Origin: an uncultured Halobacteriovorax sp.
GTDB lineage: Bacteria > Bdellovibrionota > Bacteriovoracia > Bacteriovoracales > Bacteriovoracaceae
Reading direction: 5' to 3'
DNA length: 64,000 bases
Assembly (NCBI GenBank): GCA_913061265.1
Contig: CAJXVS010000003.1
Span: 496,001 to 560,000 of the forward strand
Program-made: the position numbers and the translations under genes
The notes under the pieces: model-generated
The model's input: only the letters and a program-made list of their open reading frames with translations
Told to the model about the DNA's origin: nothing
The model's database searches: none
Part shown: positions 1-9,191 of the stretch, piece after piece
Layout of the letters: each line of letters starts with the position of its first letter
How positions within the stretch are numbered: the stretch's first letter is position 1

Positions 1-1547
1 GGTTCCAAAGATCTCTTTTCTTAGCAAGGCATTTTATAAAAAGAGCGGCGGGACATCAAATTGCAGTTGTTCTTTTTTCTGATACTCAAAAAAGGTTAGT
101 GCCCTTTACTGATGACATAGACCTTCTCGACGCAAGAGTTGCTGCTCTTGAAAAAATAAGTTTAGCTGATGGTAATTCAAATATTAACCAAGCCGTTAAG
201 GAATCCCTTCAGTATTTTAAGATTGATAATGATTCTGAAAAAATAACTGGAAACATATTGCTCTTTACTGACAGCGAGGAACACGGAGGGAATTTTCCTT
301 TAGACGAAGGGACCGATGTTAATATGGCAGTCGTAGGAGTGGGAACAGCGGCTGGTGCACCTATCCCCCTAAGGTCTAAGTCCGGTGTGTTTCTTAATTA
401 TAAGACTCATAAGGGGCAAAAAGTAACAACTAAACTAAATGAAAGTATAATCAAAGGAATGGGGAAAGACTTTAAGAATTTTAAATATTGGATTGCTACT
501 TCTTATATAATCCCGACAGATGACATCCTTCAGTTTTTTAGAGGAATTTATAAGAAGAAATTGGGGGAGACAGATATTAGGATCAGGCCTGTTTTTGGTC
601 ATTATATAGTTATTCTTGGGACTATTCTCTATTTCCTCTCTAGTTTACTTGGTTTAGGTAAATCATTCCAAAAACCTACAGTTCTTATGATTTTATTTAT
701 GAGTTTTTTTGGCATGAATGAAGTGAAAGCCAATGACTCAGAGGTAGGTGAAGAAAATAAAATAAAAGAAGAAAAGGTTTCTCCCATAGTAGCTAAGAGA
801 CAGGAGAATTTGAAGGCGGGAGTCGCAACTGCGGATGAAAAAAAATTCCTGGCTCAAGAGTATCTAAAAATTGGGAAACCTAAAGAAGCAAGTACTCTTT
901 ATGAAGAGATTAACGTGACACAAGCGAAAGATATCAACTCTATGGTTAATATGGGAACAGCATACGCTAGTGCTGGAAATATTAAAAAAGCATTAGATTC
1001 TTATGATAGTGCTGTCCAGATAATGCCAGAGGGTGAACCAAAAAGAAGATTACAGGATACCATGAGAAGTAATATTCTTATGGCCCTCAAAAAGGAAAAA
1101 CAAAAAAAGAAAGATCAACAGAAAAAGAAAGATAAGAAAAATAAAGATAAAGATAAAAAGAAGGATAAAAAAGACAAGAAGGATAAGAAAGATAAGTCAG
1201 GGGAAGGTTCCTCTGGAGATGAAAAGAAGAAGGATGATCAAAATAATAAGAGCAAAGATCAGAAAGAAAAAGAAAAGAAGAATAATGATAAAAAAGAAGA
1301 TGAGAAAAAAAATGATAAAGAGAAAGATAAAAAGAAGAAGGAAGAGGACCAGAAACAATCTGAGCAAGACCAAAGACCTTCTACCCTTGAGCAAAAAGAA
1401 GCAGATATAAAGAAGAAAAGAAAGCTTGTTAAAATTCCGGCGATGTTAAAGCAGATTATGGATCAAGACAGAAATTTACAAGAACAGTATTATAAGACGA
1501 ATCAAAAAAGAAAAAGAAACAATGATAATGAAGTTAAAGATTGGTGA
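1..1547 (+). CDS. BatB/BatC-like VWA-TPR protein (5' end outside window)
   Basis: The reading frame is open to the left edge (first full codon at base 3), so about 514 C-terminal residues are visible; the GTG at 99 is internal. The visible N-terminal part is the second half of a von Willebrand A domain (FSDTQKRLVPFTDDIDLL, then LLFTDSEEHGG). Two hydrophobic segments follow (bases about 600-665 and 675-730), then TPR-like helices (bases about 830-1090), then a very Lys/Asp/Glu-rich low-complexity stretch (1081-1345), and a basic C-terminus. VWA plus TPR next to BatD is the Bat (Bacteroides aerotolerance) arrangement, with BatB and BatC apparently fused. It is probably an inner-membrane protein with a periplasmic tail. 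The substrate is unknown; family assignment is good, function uncertain. Confidence 0.8.
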   Translation, partial: FQRSLFLARHFIKRAAGHQIAVVLFSDTQKRLVPFTDDIDLLDARVAALEKISLADGNSNINQAVKESLQYFKIDNDSEKITGNILLFTDSEEHGGNFPLDEGTDVNMAVVGVGTAAGAPIPLRSKSGVFLNYKTHKGQKVTTKLNESIIKGMGKDFKNFKYWIATSYIIPTDDILQFFRGIYKKKLGETDIRIRPVFGHYIVILGTILYFLSSLLGLGKSFQKPTVLMILFMSFFGMNEVKANDSEVGEENKIKEEKVSPIVAKRQENLKAGVATADEKKFLAQEYLKIGKPKEASTLYEEINVTQAKDINSMVNMGTAYASAGNIKKALDSYDSAVQIMPEGEPKRRLQDTMRSNILMALKKEKQKKKDQQKKKDKKNKDKDKKKDKKDKKDKKDKSGEGSSGDEKKKDDQNNKSKDQKEKEKKNNDKKEDEKKNDKEKDKKKKEEDQKQSEQDQRPSTLEQKEADIKKKRKLVKIPAMLKQIMDQDRNLQEQYYKTNQKRKRNNDNEVKDW

Positions 1548-1551
1548 TTAC

Positions 1552-3228
1552 ATGAAAAGTATTCTAATTTTATTTTTTATCCTATATTCATCCCTTGGTT
1601 TGGCTGAGATTGTTAGCCTAGAGGTTGCCCCTAATAGACCTGTTGTAGGGGAGACTTTTCAATTAATTTTTAAAATAAGCACATCAGATAGTGAAGACCC
1701 TTATATTAGCTTTGATAGGGGTACGGCTGATGTTATTGGCAAATCAAACCGTGGTGTAAGTATAAATACGAGAATCATCAATGGAAAATTTAGTACAACG
1801 AGAACTTTAACTTATGTTTATGAATTGGTTGCCACAAGGCAAGGGCCTTTAAGGATAAGCAATATTAAGGTTGAGATTGGTGGAAAAGAATATAAAGTTA
1901 AATCTAAAACTATCAATATATTAAGAGAGGCTGTTCGGGCGAAAGATTTTTTCCTTCAAGCGGAGCCATCAAAAACGGAAGTGTACTTAGGTCAGGGCAT
2001 TGATGTTAGGTATTACCTCTATACAAAGGTGCCTATTGTGAGTCAGGAGGTTAAGGCCTTCCCTAAGCTTGGAAGATTTATTAAGCGCTTTCATATGATT
2101 AACAGAGAAGTGACCACAACTGTAGAGTACATGGGAGAGATTTATAAAAAAGTTCTTAAGTACTCCGCTAGGGTTTACCCTGAAAAGGTTGGAAAAGCCT
2201 ATATAGATCCATTAAAGTTAAGAGTCCAATACTCTGACTCTACTCGAAATAGCCCATTTGGAGCCTTTGGTCTTAGGATGAGGCAATATAAAACAAGGTC
2301 CATTCAATCTAAAAAGATCGAAATCAAGATCATTCCAATACCTACTGAAGGTGTACCTAAGGACTTCACTGGGCTTATTGGGGATCATGATTTTGAGTTT
2401 TCTCTAAACAAGAAAAAGTACTTAGTAAATGAAGTAGTTGAAGGTAGGCTTGAGGTATCTGGTCCAGGTGCTCTAGAGAACTATGCTGCTCCTAAAGTCT
2501 TCACACATCCAAATTTAGAAGCATTCGATACTAAAGCCGAATTTTCAGAATTATCAAAAGTACTTGGAAAAAAAGTATTTGATTATACTTTCTTAGCCCG
2601 AGACAATTTTCTAATACCAGAGAGAGAGATGTCGTTTTCAATCTTTGATCCTAATTCTAAAAGCTTTGTCACTAAGAGGATACAATTGCCTTCTTTAGAA
2701 GTTCAGGGTGGTATTGTTAAACCCAATACGGGTGGCAATGCAGGAGAAAACAAGCCACAAGAACAAAAAATCCTTTCTATTAAAACAGTTGGACTAGTCG
2801 CACCGACTTTTATTTCGGATTCATTTTTTAAAAGAATAAATATATTTAGAATCTTAAATTACATACTTGGGATTTTAGCTCTGTTGCTTGTTTTTGTACC
2901 TCTTGGAAAAAAGGTGAAGGAATCATTTGAAAAAACTGAAATTGAGCATGAAATACAAACCTTAAAGAAGTCTGGGTTTAGTTATCATGGCCTTTATACA
3001 GTTCTCTCGAAGCTACCCTCAGAGAATGAAGAGTTTGATATCTATAAAAAATTAGAACAGAGTTCCCTCTCTAAAGAGGCCCAGGATTACTTTAAAGCCA
3101 GTTTAGAGAGTTGTGAAAAAGAAGATTTTTCTGGTATAAACGGCACGCAAAAGAAAAAGTTTCAGAACAGGTTTTTTGGCGAGCTGGCAAAAGCCGTAAA
3201 AGAGAATGGAATTGAAAAAAATATCTAG
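1552..3228 (+). CDS. batD: BatD family protein
   Basis: A signal peptide (MKSILILFFILYSSLGLAE) is followed by a long beta-rich periplasmic region, one transmembrane helix near residues 435-455 (ILNYILGILALLLVFVPLG) and a cytoplasmic tail. This is the BatD (oxygen tolerance) layout. The frame is open from an ATG at 1522, but I prefer the ATG at 1552: GGTGA at 1543-1547 is correctly spaced, and the protein then begins directly with the signal peptide. It lies immediately after the VWA-TPR gene (stop at 1547), so the two are translationally coupled. The biochemical role of Bat proteins is not settled; links to stress tolerance and envelope function are reported for the family. Confidence 0.82.
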   Translation: MKSILILFFILYSSLGLAEIVSLEVAPNRPVVGETFQLIFKISTSDSEDPYISFDRGTADVIGKSNRGVSINTRIINGKFSTTRTLTYVYELVATRQGPLRISNIKVEIGGKEYKVKSKTINILREAVRAKDFFLQAEPSKTEVYLGQGIDVRYYLYTKVPIVSQEVKAFPKLGRFIKRFHMINREVTTTVEYMGEIYKKVLKYSARVYPEKVGKAYIDPLKLRVQYSDSTRNSPFGAFGLRMRQYKTRSIQSKKIEIKIIPIPTEGVPKDFTGLIGDHDFEFSLNKKKYLVNEVVEGRLEVSGPGALENYAAPKVFTHPNLEAFDTKAEFSELSKVLGKKVFDYTFLARDNFLIPEREMSFSIFDPNSKSFVTKRIQLPSLEVQGGIVKPNTGGNAGENKPQEQKILSIKTVGLVAPTFISDSFFKRINIFRILNYILGILALLLVFVPLGKKVKESFEKTEIEHEIQTLKKSGFSYHGLYTVLSKLPSENEEFDIYKKLEQSSLSKEAQDYFKASLESCEKEDFSGINGTQKKKFQNRFFGELAKAVKENGIEKNI

Positions 3229-4123
3229 TTTAGAAGAAATTGATGAAGAGAAAGTCGCTATTACCATCGGGAACTTTGATGGTGTTCATATTGGTCATCA
3301 GTACGTTATTAATAAGATAAAGGAAAACAAAGAAGCCAATAGTAATCTAGTCGTTGTTACTTTTAATCCACATCCTACTGAAGTTCTTTCACCTAGGGAG
3401 AATTACCTTATAAATGATAATTCTGAAAAATTTCGTATGCTAGAAGCTCTAGGAGTTGATTACCTATTCGAAATTGAGTTTACGAGAGATTTAAGTACAC
3501 TGTCAGGTGAGGAATTTCTAGAGAGGTATTTCTCCACAGAAAATATGCATAAAAGCTTTTATCTTGGGTATGACTTTTCCTTTGGGGCCAATAAGAAAGA
3601 TGGAGTAGAGATAATAGAGAAGTTTTGCCTTCAGAATGGTTATGATTTTCTTGTTTTAGAGAGAAAAGAAGTAAGTGAGCTCTCTATTAGCTCAAGCCAG
3701 ATAAGGGAGTGTGTCCTCACTGGAAAAGTTGAAGAGGCGAATAGGTTGCTTGGGCGTGATTTTGCCATGTCTGGAGTGATTGTAAAGGGCGAAGGAAGAG
3801 GAAAGCAAATAGGGTTTCCCACAGCTAATCTAAAATATAAAATGACTAATCTCGTGCCTTCTAAGGGTGTCTACGAAACGAGTACTTTATATCAGGGTGG
3901 AGTTTACAAGAGTATAACCAATATTGGAGTTAAACCTACTTTTGAAGATGAGGCCGAGCTCACTGTTGAAACATTTATACTTGATTTTGATAAAGACATT
4001 TATGGAGAATCCTTTAATCTAGTTTTTCATAAAAAACAGAGAGATGAGAAAAAGTTTTCCTCAGTTAACGACCTCATTATTCAAATAGGCAAGGATGTCG
4101 ATATAAGAAGAAAAAATGCTTAA
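3206..4123 (+). CDS. ribF: Bifunctional riboflavin kinase / FAD synthetase
   Basis: RibF phosphorylates riboflavin to FMN and adenylates FMN to FAD. The N-terminal nucleotidyltransferase domain shows GNFDGVHIGHQ (residues about 22-32) and TFNPHP (about 52-57). The C-terminal riboflavin kinase domain shows GEGRGKQIGFPTANL and the NIGVKPTF...ETFILDF signature. At 305 residues it is full length. It overlaps the batD 3' end by 23 bases and the next gene by 8 bases, so it belongs to a tightly packed operon. No FMN riboswitch fits in this overlap. Confidence 0.96.
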   Translation: MELKKISSLEEIDEEKVAITIGNFDGVHIGHQYVINKIKENKEANSNLVVVTFNPHPTEVLSPRENYLINDNSEKFRMLEALGVDYLFEIEFTRDLSTLSGEEFLERYFSTENMHKSFYLGYDFSFGANKKDGVEIIEKFCLQNGYDFLVLERKEVSELSISSSQIRECVLTGKVEEANRLLGRDFAMSGVIVKGEGRGKQIGFPTANLKYKMTNLVPSKGVYETSTLYQGGVYKSITNIGVKPTFEDEAELTVETFILDFDKDIYGESFNLVFHKKQRDEKKFSSVNDLIIQIGKDVDIRRKNA

Positions 4124-4808
4124 ACTTGGATTGATCGGAAAAGACATATCTCACTCGAAATCCCAACAGATGTACCAAGATCTTTTAGGTAGAGAAATAG
4201 ACTATAGCTTATTCGATTATAATAATGAAAATGAAATACCCAGTCTAGATGAGCTCTTCAAGCAAGTTGAAGGCATAAGTATAACAGCTCCTTATAAGAA
4301 GTTTTTCACGGATAAAGTTAGTATTGTCAGTGAAATTAGTGAACTTGGAATCATAAACTGCATTAGAAAGTCGAAAGGAATTTACGAAGCGACTAATACA
4401 GATTTCTTAGTTGTTGATAACTTCTTCAAAACATCCAAATTATTAGATGACAGGAAAGTCGTTCTTCTTGGAAATGGATCAATGGCCGAGATAACAAAGT
4501 ATTCAGCCAAAGTTAATAATATAGATCTCCTTCAGTTTGCAAGGTCTATAACTAAAGACTTTGAGAGCTTAAACCTAAAAGATATTCAAAAAGATGTAGG
4601 TAAAAAGTTACTCGTTATCAATTCTTGTTCTAGAGAATTTGGCTATAAAGGTGAGACTTCTGATGATTTGATCTTTTGGGATTACAATTATGGCCACGAT
4701 TTTCACTTTAACCGTTTTAGTCTGTCCAATATTCAATACATCGATGGGATCGACCTCTTGAAGAGTCAGGCCTCCTTTGCCTTAAAGTTTTGGGATATAA
4801 AAATTTAA
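4116..4808 (+). CDS. aroE: Shikimate dehydrogenase-like protein (short)
   Basis: This is an AroE-family NADP-dependent reductase (3-dehydroshikimate to shikimate). It has GKDISHSKS at the N-terminus (the usual G-xx-xxHSxSP substrate motif), ITAPYK with the catalytic Lys, NTDF with the catalytic Asp, and a nucleotide loop GNGSMAE. At 230 residues it is about 40 shorter than typical AroE. The loop lacks the usual GAGGA form and SP is replaced by SQ. It overlaps ribF. The family is clear; a role as the main shikimate dehydrogenase is likely but not proven, and a divergent AroE-like paralogue is the alternative. AroQ of the same pathway is encoded at 18999. Confidence 0.78.
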   Translation: MLKLGLIGKDISHSKSQQMYQDLLGREIDYSLFDYNNENEIPSLDELFKQVEGISITAPYKKFFTDKVSIVSEISELGIINCIRKSKGIYEATNTDFLVVDNFFKTSKLLDDRKVVLLGNGSMAEITKYSAKVNNIDLLQFARSITKDFESLNLKDIQKDVGKKLLVINSCSREFGYKGETSDDLIFWDYNYGHDFHFNRFSLSNIQYIDGIDLLKSQASFALKFWDIKI

Positions 4809-4822
4809 TATCAAAGCTTTTC

Positions 4823-4850
4823 TAAACCTTCTGCTCAATAAATCCGATAA
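4823..4850 (+). promoter_or_regulatory. Possible sigma-28-like promoter for pilBTC
   Basis: TAAACCTT at 4823-4830 and TCCGATAA at 4843-4850 resemble the FliA consensus TAAAGTTT-N11-GCCGATAA. The -10 matches 7 of 8, but the -35 half is weaker and the spacer is 12 instead of 11. It sits 27 bases before pilB. No good sigma-70 promoter was seen in the 68-base gap. Confidence 0.4.
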
Positions 4851-4876
4851 CATAGCAAGTGAAATAGGATTTTAAT

Positions 4877-6547
4877 ATGTTTAGAAAACAATTTTCTGAT
4901 GTCATTAGTAAAACAGGTATGGTTCCAATTAAGGATCTAAGGCCTCTTTTATTGGATAAAGATCCAAATACAGTATCCGAGCTAGGCTTGCTTGAATTTG
5001 ATTTCTTTGATGATATTAAGTTCGCAAAGCAAGTCGCTGAAAAAAATAAACTAACATTTATTGATTTATCTAAAGCCAAGATTAAAGAAAAGACAATAAA
5101 ACTTATTAAGAAAAGTGATGTCATTAAGTACCGTGTCCTTCCTATTCAGAAAACAGCAAAAGCTGTAAGTGTGGCCATATTCGATCCAACTGTAGTGGAG
5201 CTTAGAAGTGAACTTCAAACAACATTTCAGCATCCGGTAGAATTTATTCTCACCAACCTTGCTTCTTGGAAAAAAATCTATGGTCGTGTAGAAGAATCCA
5301 TTGATGAATTATTAGATACGATTCATGAAGTTAGATCTGATGCAGGAAATGACGAAAATATAAAAGAAGATGAAATCGGTGAAGATATAATTAAGTATGT
5401 GAATAAAGTTCTTGCTGAAGCATTTATTAAAAAAGCGAGTGATATCCATATTGAACCATATGAAAATTCAGCAAGAATCCGATTTAGAATTGACGGAACA
5501 CTCGTTGAAATGGAAAGACCACCGAAGAAACTCTTCCTACCTTTGGCATCAAGGATGAAAATCCTAGCGCAAATGGATATCTCCGAGAAAAGGAAACCTC
5601 AAGACGGTAGGATTAAGTTATCGGTAGGGGGAAAGCCAATTGATTATAGAGTTTCTTCCCTTCCAACTCTCTTTGGTGAAAAAATTGTTCTCCGGCTTCT
5701 CGATTCTTCTAACCTCGAATTGGACATGACAAAGCTAGGCTTTGAAGCAAAGCAGTTAAAGGTTTTCCAAGATGGTATTCATCAGCCTTATGGCATGTGT
5801 CTAGTAACGGGCCCTACGGGTTCTGGTAAAACGACAACTCTTTACTCTGCCATGGCAGAATTGAACCAAATTGGGACAAATATTTCGACAGCTGAAGATC
5901 CGGTTGAATTTAACCTCGAAGGTATTAATCAGGTTAACGTAAAAAAAGACGTAGGGCTTACTTTTGCAAGCGCGCTAAAGGCTTTTTTGAGACAAGATCC
6001 AGATATTATTATGGTTGGGGAAATTAGAGACCTTGAAGTTGGAGAGATTGCAGTTGAGGCCGCACTTACCGGCCATATGGTTCTCTCTACACTTCATACC
6101 AACGATGCTCCAGCAACTGTAACGAGATTATTAAATATGGGAATAGAGCCTTTTCTAGTGGTTGGTTCTCTTAATGTAGTTGTTGCCCAAAGACTCTGTA
6201 GACGAATTTGCATTGAATGTAAGGTTCAAGCTGAAACTTCGATAGAAGAGTTGGTTGCCTGTGGAATAGCACCTAGTTCAGCAGAGAAAATAAAAGTTTA
6301 TAAGGGTACTGGTTGTGAATATTGTAATAACACTGGTTATAAAGGCAGGGTTGCAATCTACGAAGTGATGGGAATGAGCACAATGCTTAAGGAAGTTATT
6401 CTTAGAGAAGGCTCTGCTGACGATATAAAAAGGCAGGCCATTAAAGATGGAATGAAGACGCTTCGGATGTGCGCACTTACAAAAGTCGCGCAAGGACTTA
6501 CTACTCTAGACGAAGCTGTGATGAATTCAAGCTCTGATAAGTTATAG
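4877..6547 (+). CDS. pilB: Type IV pilus extension ATPase PilB
   Basis: Cytoplasmic AAA-like ATPase that drives pilus polymerisation. The order is an N-terminal MshEN/T2SSE-N-type domain (about residues 50-150), a linker, then the secretion ATPase core with Walker A GPTGSGKTTT (about 311), the Asp box, and the Walker B region IIMVGEIRD. The C-terminal zinc motif has paired cysteines (CRRICIEC and CEYC), typical of PilB. At 556 residues it is full length. The ATG follows ATAGGA. It is the first gene of pilB-pilT-pilC. Confidence 0.97.
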   Translation: MFRKQFSDVISKTGMVPIKDLRPLLLDKDPNTVSELGLLEFDFFDDIKFAKQVAEKNKLTFIDLSKAKIKEKTIKLIKKSDVIKYRVLPIQKTAKAVSVAIFDPTVVELRSELQTTFQHPVEFILTNLASWKKIYGRVEESIDELLDTIHEVRSDAGNDENIKEDEIGEDIIKYVNKVLAEAFIKKASDIHIEPYENSARIRFRIDGTLVEMERPPKKLFLPLASRMKILAQMDISEKRKPQDGRIKLSVGGKPIDYRVSSLPTLFGEKIVLRLLDSSNLELDMTKLGFEAKQLKVFQDGIHQPYGMCLVTGPTGSGKTTTLYSAMAELNQIGTNISTAEDPVEFNLEGINQVNVKKDVGLTFASALKAFLRQDPDIIMVGEIRDLEVGEIAVEAALTGHMVLSTLHTNDAPATVTRLLNMGIEPFLVVGSLNVVVAQRLCRRICIECKVQAETSIEELVACGIAPSSAEKIKVYKGTGCEYCNNTGYKGRVAIYEVMGMSTMLKEVILREGSADDIKRQAIKDGMKTLRMCALTKVAQGLTTLDEAVMNSSSDKL

Positions 6548-6556
6548 GAGAGATAC

Positions 6557-7681
6557 ATGTCGGAAAAAACGGTTACTAAAACTAAACAGGCTGGAGTTGG
6601 AGAGAATGTAAAGATTCAACAACTCTTTAAGCTTATGGTTGATAGTGGTGGTTCTGATTTACATCTTACTGTAGGTTCGCCTCCAGGTTTAAGAGTTAGT
6701 GGTGAAATCGTACGGGTGAAGATCCCCGCACTCAATGCTTCAGATGCAAAAAGATTGGTTTATCAAATCTTAACAGAAGAGCAGAAAAACGAATTTGAAA
6801 AAAACTTGGAACTAGATTTCTCTTTTGGGATTAAAGGGCTTGCTCGCTTTAGAGCGAATGTCTTTTATTCAAAAGGTGGGGTAGCAGCAGTATTTCGTCA
6901 GATTCCAAGTATCATTCCAGATTTTAAGTCACTAAATCTTCCAAATGTTCTTATGGAGATGTGTGATGTTTCAAATGGTTTAATTCTTGTTACAGGACCA
7001 ACTGGTTCAGGTAAATCAACAACCCTAGCTTCTCTTATTGATAGATTAAATGAAAATGAATCGGGGCATATTATAACATTAGAGGATCCAGTAGAATTTG
7101 TTCACCCACATAAATCTTGTATTGTTAATCAGAGGGAGATTGGAACAGATTCACTTAGTTTTCATAATGCTCTGAAAAGTTTACTACGTCAGGATCCTGA
7201 TATCGTTCTTGTTGGTGAACTAAGGGACGTGGAAACAATTGAGGCTGCACTGACTGTGGCAGAAACAGGTCACCTTGTTTTTGGTACACTCCATACTAAC
7301 TCTTGCGTTCAGACGATTAATAGAATTGTTAACGTTTTTCCGGCTGATCAACAGTCTCAAATTCGAACACTTCTTAGTTTCGTTCTTCAGGGTGTTGTTT
7401 CTCAACAACTACTGCCGAAATCTTTTGAATCAGGTCGTTGTTTGGGAATGGAGATTTTAATCCCTACTCCTGCGATAAGAAACTTAATTAGGGAAGATAA
7501 GATTCACCAGATCTATTCTCAAATGCAAATTGGTCAAGAAAAATCAGGTATGATGACGATGAACCAAAGCATTAGGCGTCATGTAGATTCAGGGCTGATT
7601 AATACAGATACAGCAATGAGTTACTCAACGGCTCCAGAAGAACTAGCGAAGCAATTAGGCGTAAAAGGAAAAGGATATTAG
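6557..7681 (+). CDS. pilT: Type IV pilus retraction ATPase PilT
   Basis: Retraction motor ATPase. Walker A GPTGSGKSTT is at about residue 147, the Walker B region reads IVLVGELRD, and the conserved TLHTNS and AIRNLIRE motifs are present. It lacks the tetracysteine zinc motif seen in PilB, which separates the two. At 374 residues it is slightly longer than typical PilT (about 345) because of about 20 extra N-terminal residues. GGAGAG precedes the ATG. It lies 9 bases after pilB and 13 before pilC. Confidence 0.97.
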   Translation: MSEKTVTKTKQAGVGENVKIQQLFKLMVDSGGSDLHLTVGSPPGLRVSGEIVRVKIPALNASDAKRLVYQILTEEQKNEFEKNLELDFSFGIKGLARFRANVFYSKGGVAAVFRQIPSIIPDFKSLNLPNVLMEMCDVSNGLILVTGPTGSGKSTTLASLIDRLNENESGHIITLEDPVEFVHPHKSCIVNQREIGTDSLSFHNALKSLLRQDPDIVLVGELRDVETIEAALTVAETGHLVFGTLHTNSCVQTINRIVNVFPADQQSQIRTLLSFVLQGVVSQQLLPKSFESGRCLGMEILIPTPAIRNLIREDKIHQIYSQMQIGQEKSGMMTMNQSIRRHVDSGLINTDTAMSYSTAPEELAKQLGVKGKGY

Positions 7682-7694
7682 GTTATAATAAATT

Positions 7695-8909
7695 ATGGCA
7701 TTTTATACATGGGAAGGTCTTAACAAAGACGGTAAACGAGACAGTGGTAAAGTAGAAGCTTCTAATGAAAAAGAGGCCCGCCGTATATTGAGAACTTTAG
7801 GTGTAAGACCTAAAAAGATTAGTCCGCCCTCCCTTCTTGAATTTGATATTGGCGAATGGATGGTGGATAAGGGTATTGCTGCTCCGTTTGGTCCTAAAGA
7901 ATTAGCTAATTTTACAAAACAACTATCTATTATGATCAATGCTGGGGTTCCGATCATTCAAGCTCTAGAAATTCAGTATAAATCGGAAAAACATCCCCTT
8001 CTTAAAAAGTCGATCAAAAAGATTGCTAGTAGTGTAGGTGAAGGTAAGACAGTTTCAGAAGCTATGTCGACTCAAAAAGGTTTTGATAAGCTTTATTGTA
8101 GTCTTGTAAAAGCAGGGGAAGCCGGTGGTATCCTGGACATTATTCTATCGAAGCTATCTATACATATGGATAAACAAGAAAAAACAAAGAAGCAGATCAA
8201 AAGTGCTCTTTCTTATCCTTTTATTGTTTGTATGGTTGGGGCAGGTGTTATTTGGGGAATGATGGTTTTTGTTGTACCTCAATTTATTGGTATGCTTGCA
8301 GATACAGGTCAAGATCCTCCTTATATTACTCAACTTGTAATTGATATTTCCAATTTTCTGTCTGAATACACTTTAATGACAATTCCTATAGTCTTTATAT
8401 CGGCTATCTTTATACAAAGTTATATAAAGACACCTACTGGGAAAAAGCAATTTGATATTATTACGATGAGGATGCCAATCTTTGGTGGAATTGTCATAAA
8501 GGGAAATCTGAGTTCTTTTTCAAGAACACTTGCAACTATGCTTACGTCAGGGGTCTCGTTAATCGATGCGTTGGATATCTGTATTGAAACACTAGATAAT
8601 CAAGTCATCTCTGAAGATCTCAAAGTAGTAAAGAAGAAGGTGGTAGAAGGTTCAACGTTAACAGAGCCTCTTTCTAAGATTGAATATTTTCCAGATATGG
8701 TTTCTCAGATGATTCGAGTTGGTGAACAGACCGGTGAAGTTGATGGGATGTTAGAGAAGGTAGCTGATGTTTTCGAAGATGATGTTAACACCTTGATTGA
8801 AGGTGCTACTAAGCTCATAGAGCCTATAATTATTGTCGTTTTAGGGGGTCTCATCGCCGGCATCCTAGTCGCAATGTATCTTCCAATGTTTATGTCAGCA
8901 GGTGGATAG
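7695..8909 (+). CDS. pilC: Type IV pilus inner-membrane platform PilC
   Basis: Polytopic platform protein on which PilB and PilT act. It has two T2SSF repeats, the first starting at LANFTKQLSIMINAGVPIIQAL and the second at FSRTLATMLTSGVSLIDAL. Hydrophobic helices lie near residues 175-195, 215-240 and 375-400. At 404 residues it is standard for PilC/GspF. It is the last gene of pilB-T-C; a 282-base gap with the pilA promoter and leader follows. Confidence 0.96.
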   Translation: MAFYTWEGLNKDGKRDSGKVEASNEKEARRILRTLGVRPKKISPPSLLEFDIGEWMVDKGIAAPFGPKELANFTKQLSIMINAGVPIIQALEIQYKSEKHPLLKKSIKKIASSVGEGKTVSEAMSTQKGFDKLYCSLVKAGEAGGILDIILSKLSIHMDKQEKTKKQIKSALSYPFIVCMVGAGVIWGMMVFVVPQFIGMLADTGQDPPYITQLVIDISNFLSEYTLMTIPIVFISAIFIQSYIKTPTGKKQFDIITMRMPIFGGIVIKGNLSSFSRTLATMLTSGVSLIDALDICIETLDNQVISEDLKVVKKKVVEGSTLTEPLSKIEYFPDMVSQMIRVGEQTGEVDGMLEKVADVFEDDVNTLIEGATKLIEPIIIVVLGGLIAGILVAMYLPMFMSAGG

Positions 8910-9003
8910 TAAGGCTTAATATATTGAAATTATTGAGCATATAGTAAAATAAATTAAGTAGCTAGTTAAATAACTCAAGTTAAAAAGGAAGAAGTTCGAA
9001 ACG

Positions 9004-9012
9004 TGTTATAAT
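9004..9012 (+). promoter_or_regulatory. pilA promoter (extended -10)
   Basis: TGT followed by a perfect TATAAT (9007-9012) forms an extended -10. The -35 region (about 8984) is poor. Transcription would start near 9019 and give a leader of about 170 bases. No sigma-54 GG-N10-GC element was seen, although PilR/sigma-54 control of pilA is common elsewhere. Confidence 0.55.
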
Positions 9013-9018
9013 TAATTT

Positions 9019-9191
9019 AGTTTAGACCAACCAATAAATAGAGCTTCTTAACAGTTTTATGGAGGGGTGGGTTTAGGTTATTTTTTTATGCGTAAGCTAG
9101 TAAATGGAGCTCTCAACGTTCTAGTAACTAGTAAAGAAAACCTTTCAATGGTTTTAAACAAAAGCTCTCTTAATGAGCAAAAGGAGTAGTA
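9019..9191 (+). promoter_or_regulatory. Long 5' leader of pilA
   Basis: The leader is unusually long for this compact region. It contains an imperfect direct repeat (AATAAATAGAGCTTCTTAAC near 9031 and GTAAATGGAGCTCTCAAC near 9101), a small stem AAAACC...GGTTTT near 9138-9156, and a 33-codon open frame at 9088-9189 that ends inside the pilA ribosome-binding region (AAGGAG at 9181-9186). A role in controlling the abundant major pilin is inference. Confidence 0.35.
9088..9189 (+). CDS. Possible 33-residue leader peptide before pilA
   Basis: An ATG at 9088 opens a 33-codon frame (starting MRKLVNGALNVLVTSKENL) whose TAG stop at 9187-9189 lies two bases before the pilA ATG. The pilA Shine-Dalgarno AAGGAG is inside its last codons, so its translation would couple to pilA. 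Its own ribosome binding site is weak (TAGG about 9 bases upstream). No family is recognised. It may be a chance open frame. Confidence 0.25.
   Translation: MRKLVNGALNVLVTSKENLSMVLNKSSLNEQKE

Noticed and set aside
1197-1394. Hydrophobic 65-codon minus-strand frame (Leu/Phe/Ile-rich)
   Set aside because: An artefact of the Lys-rich tract read backwards.
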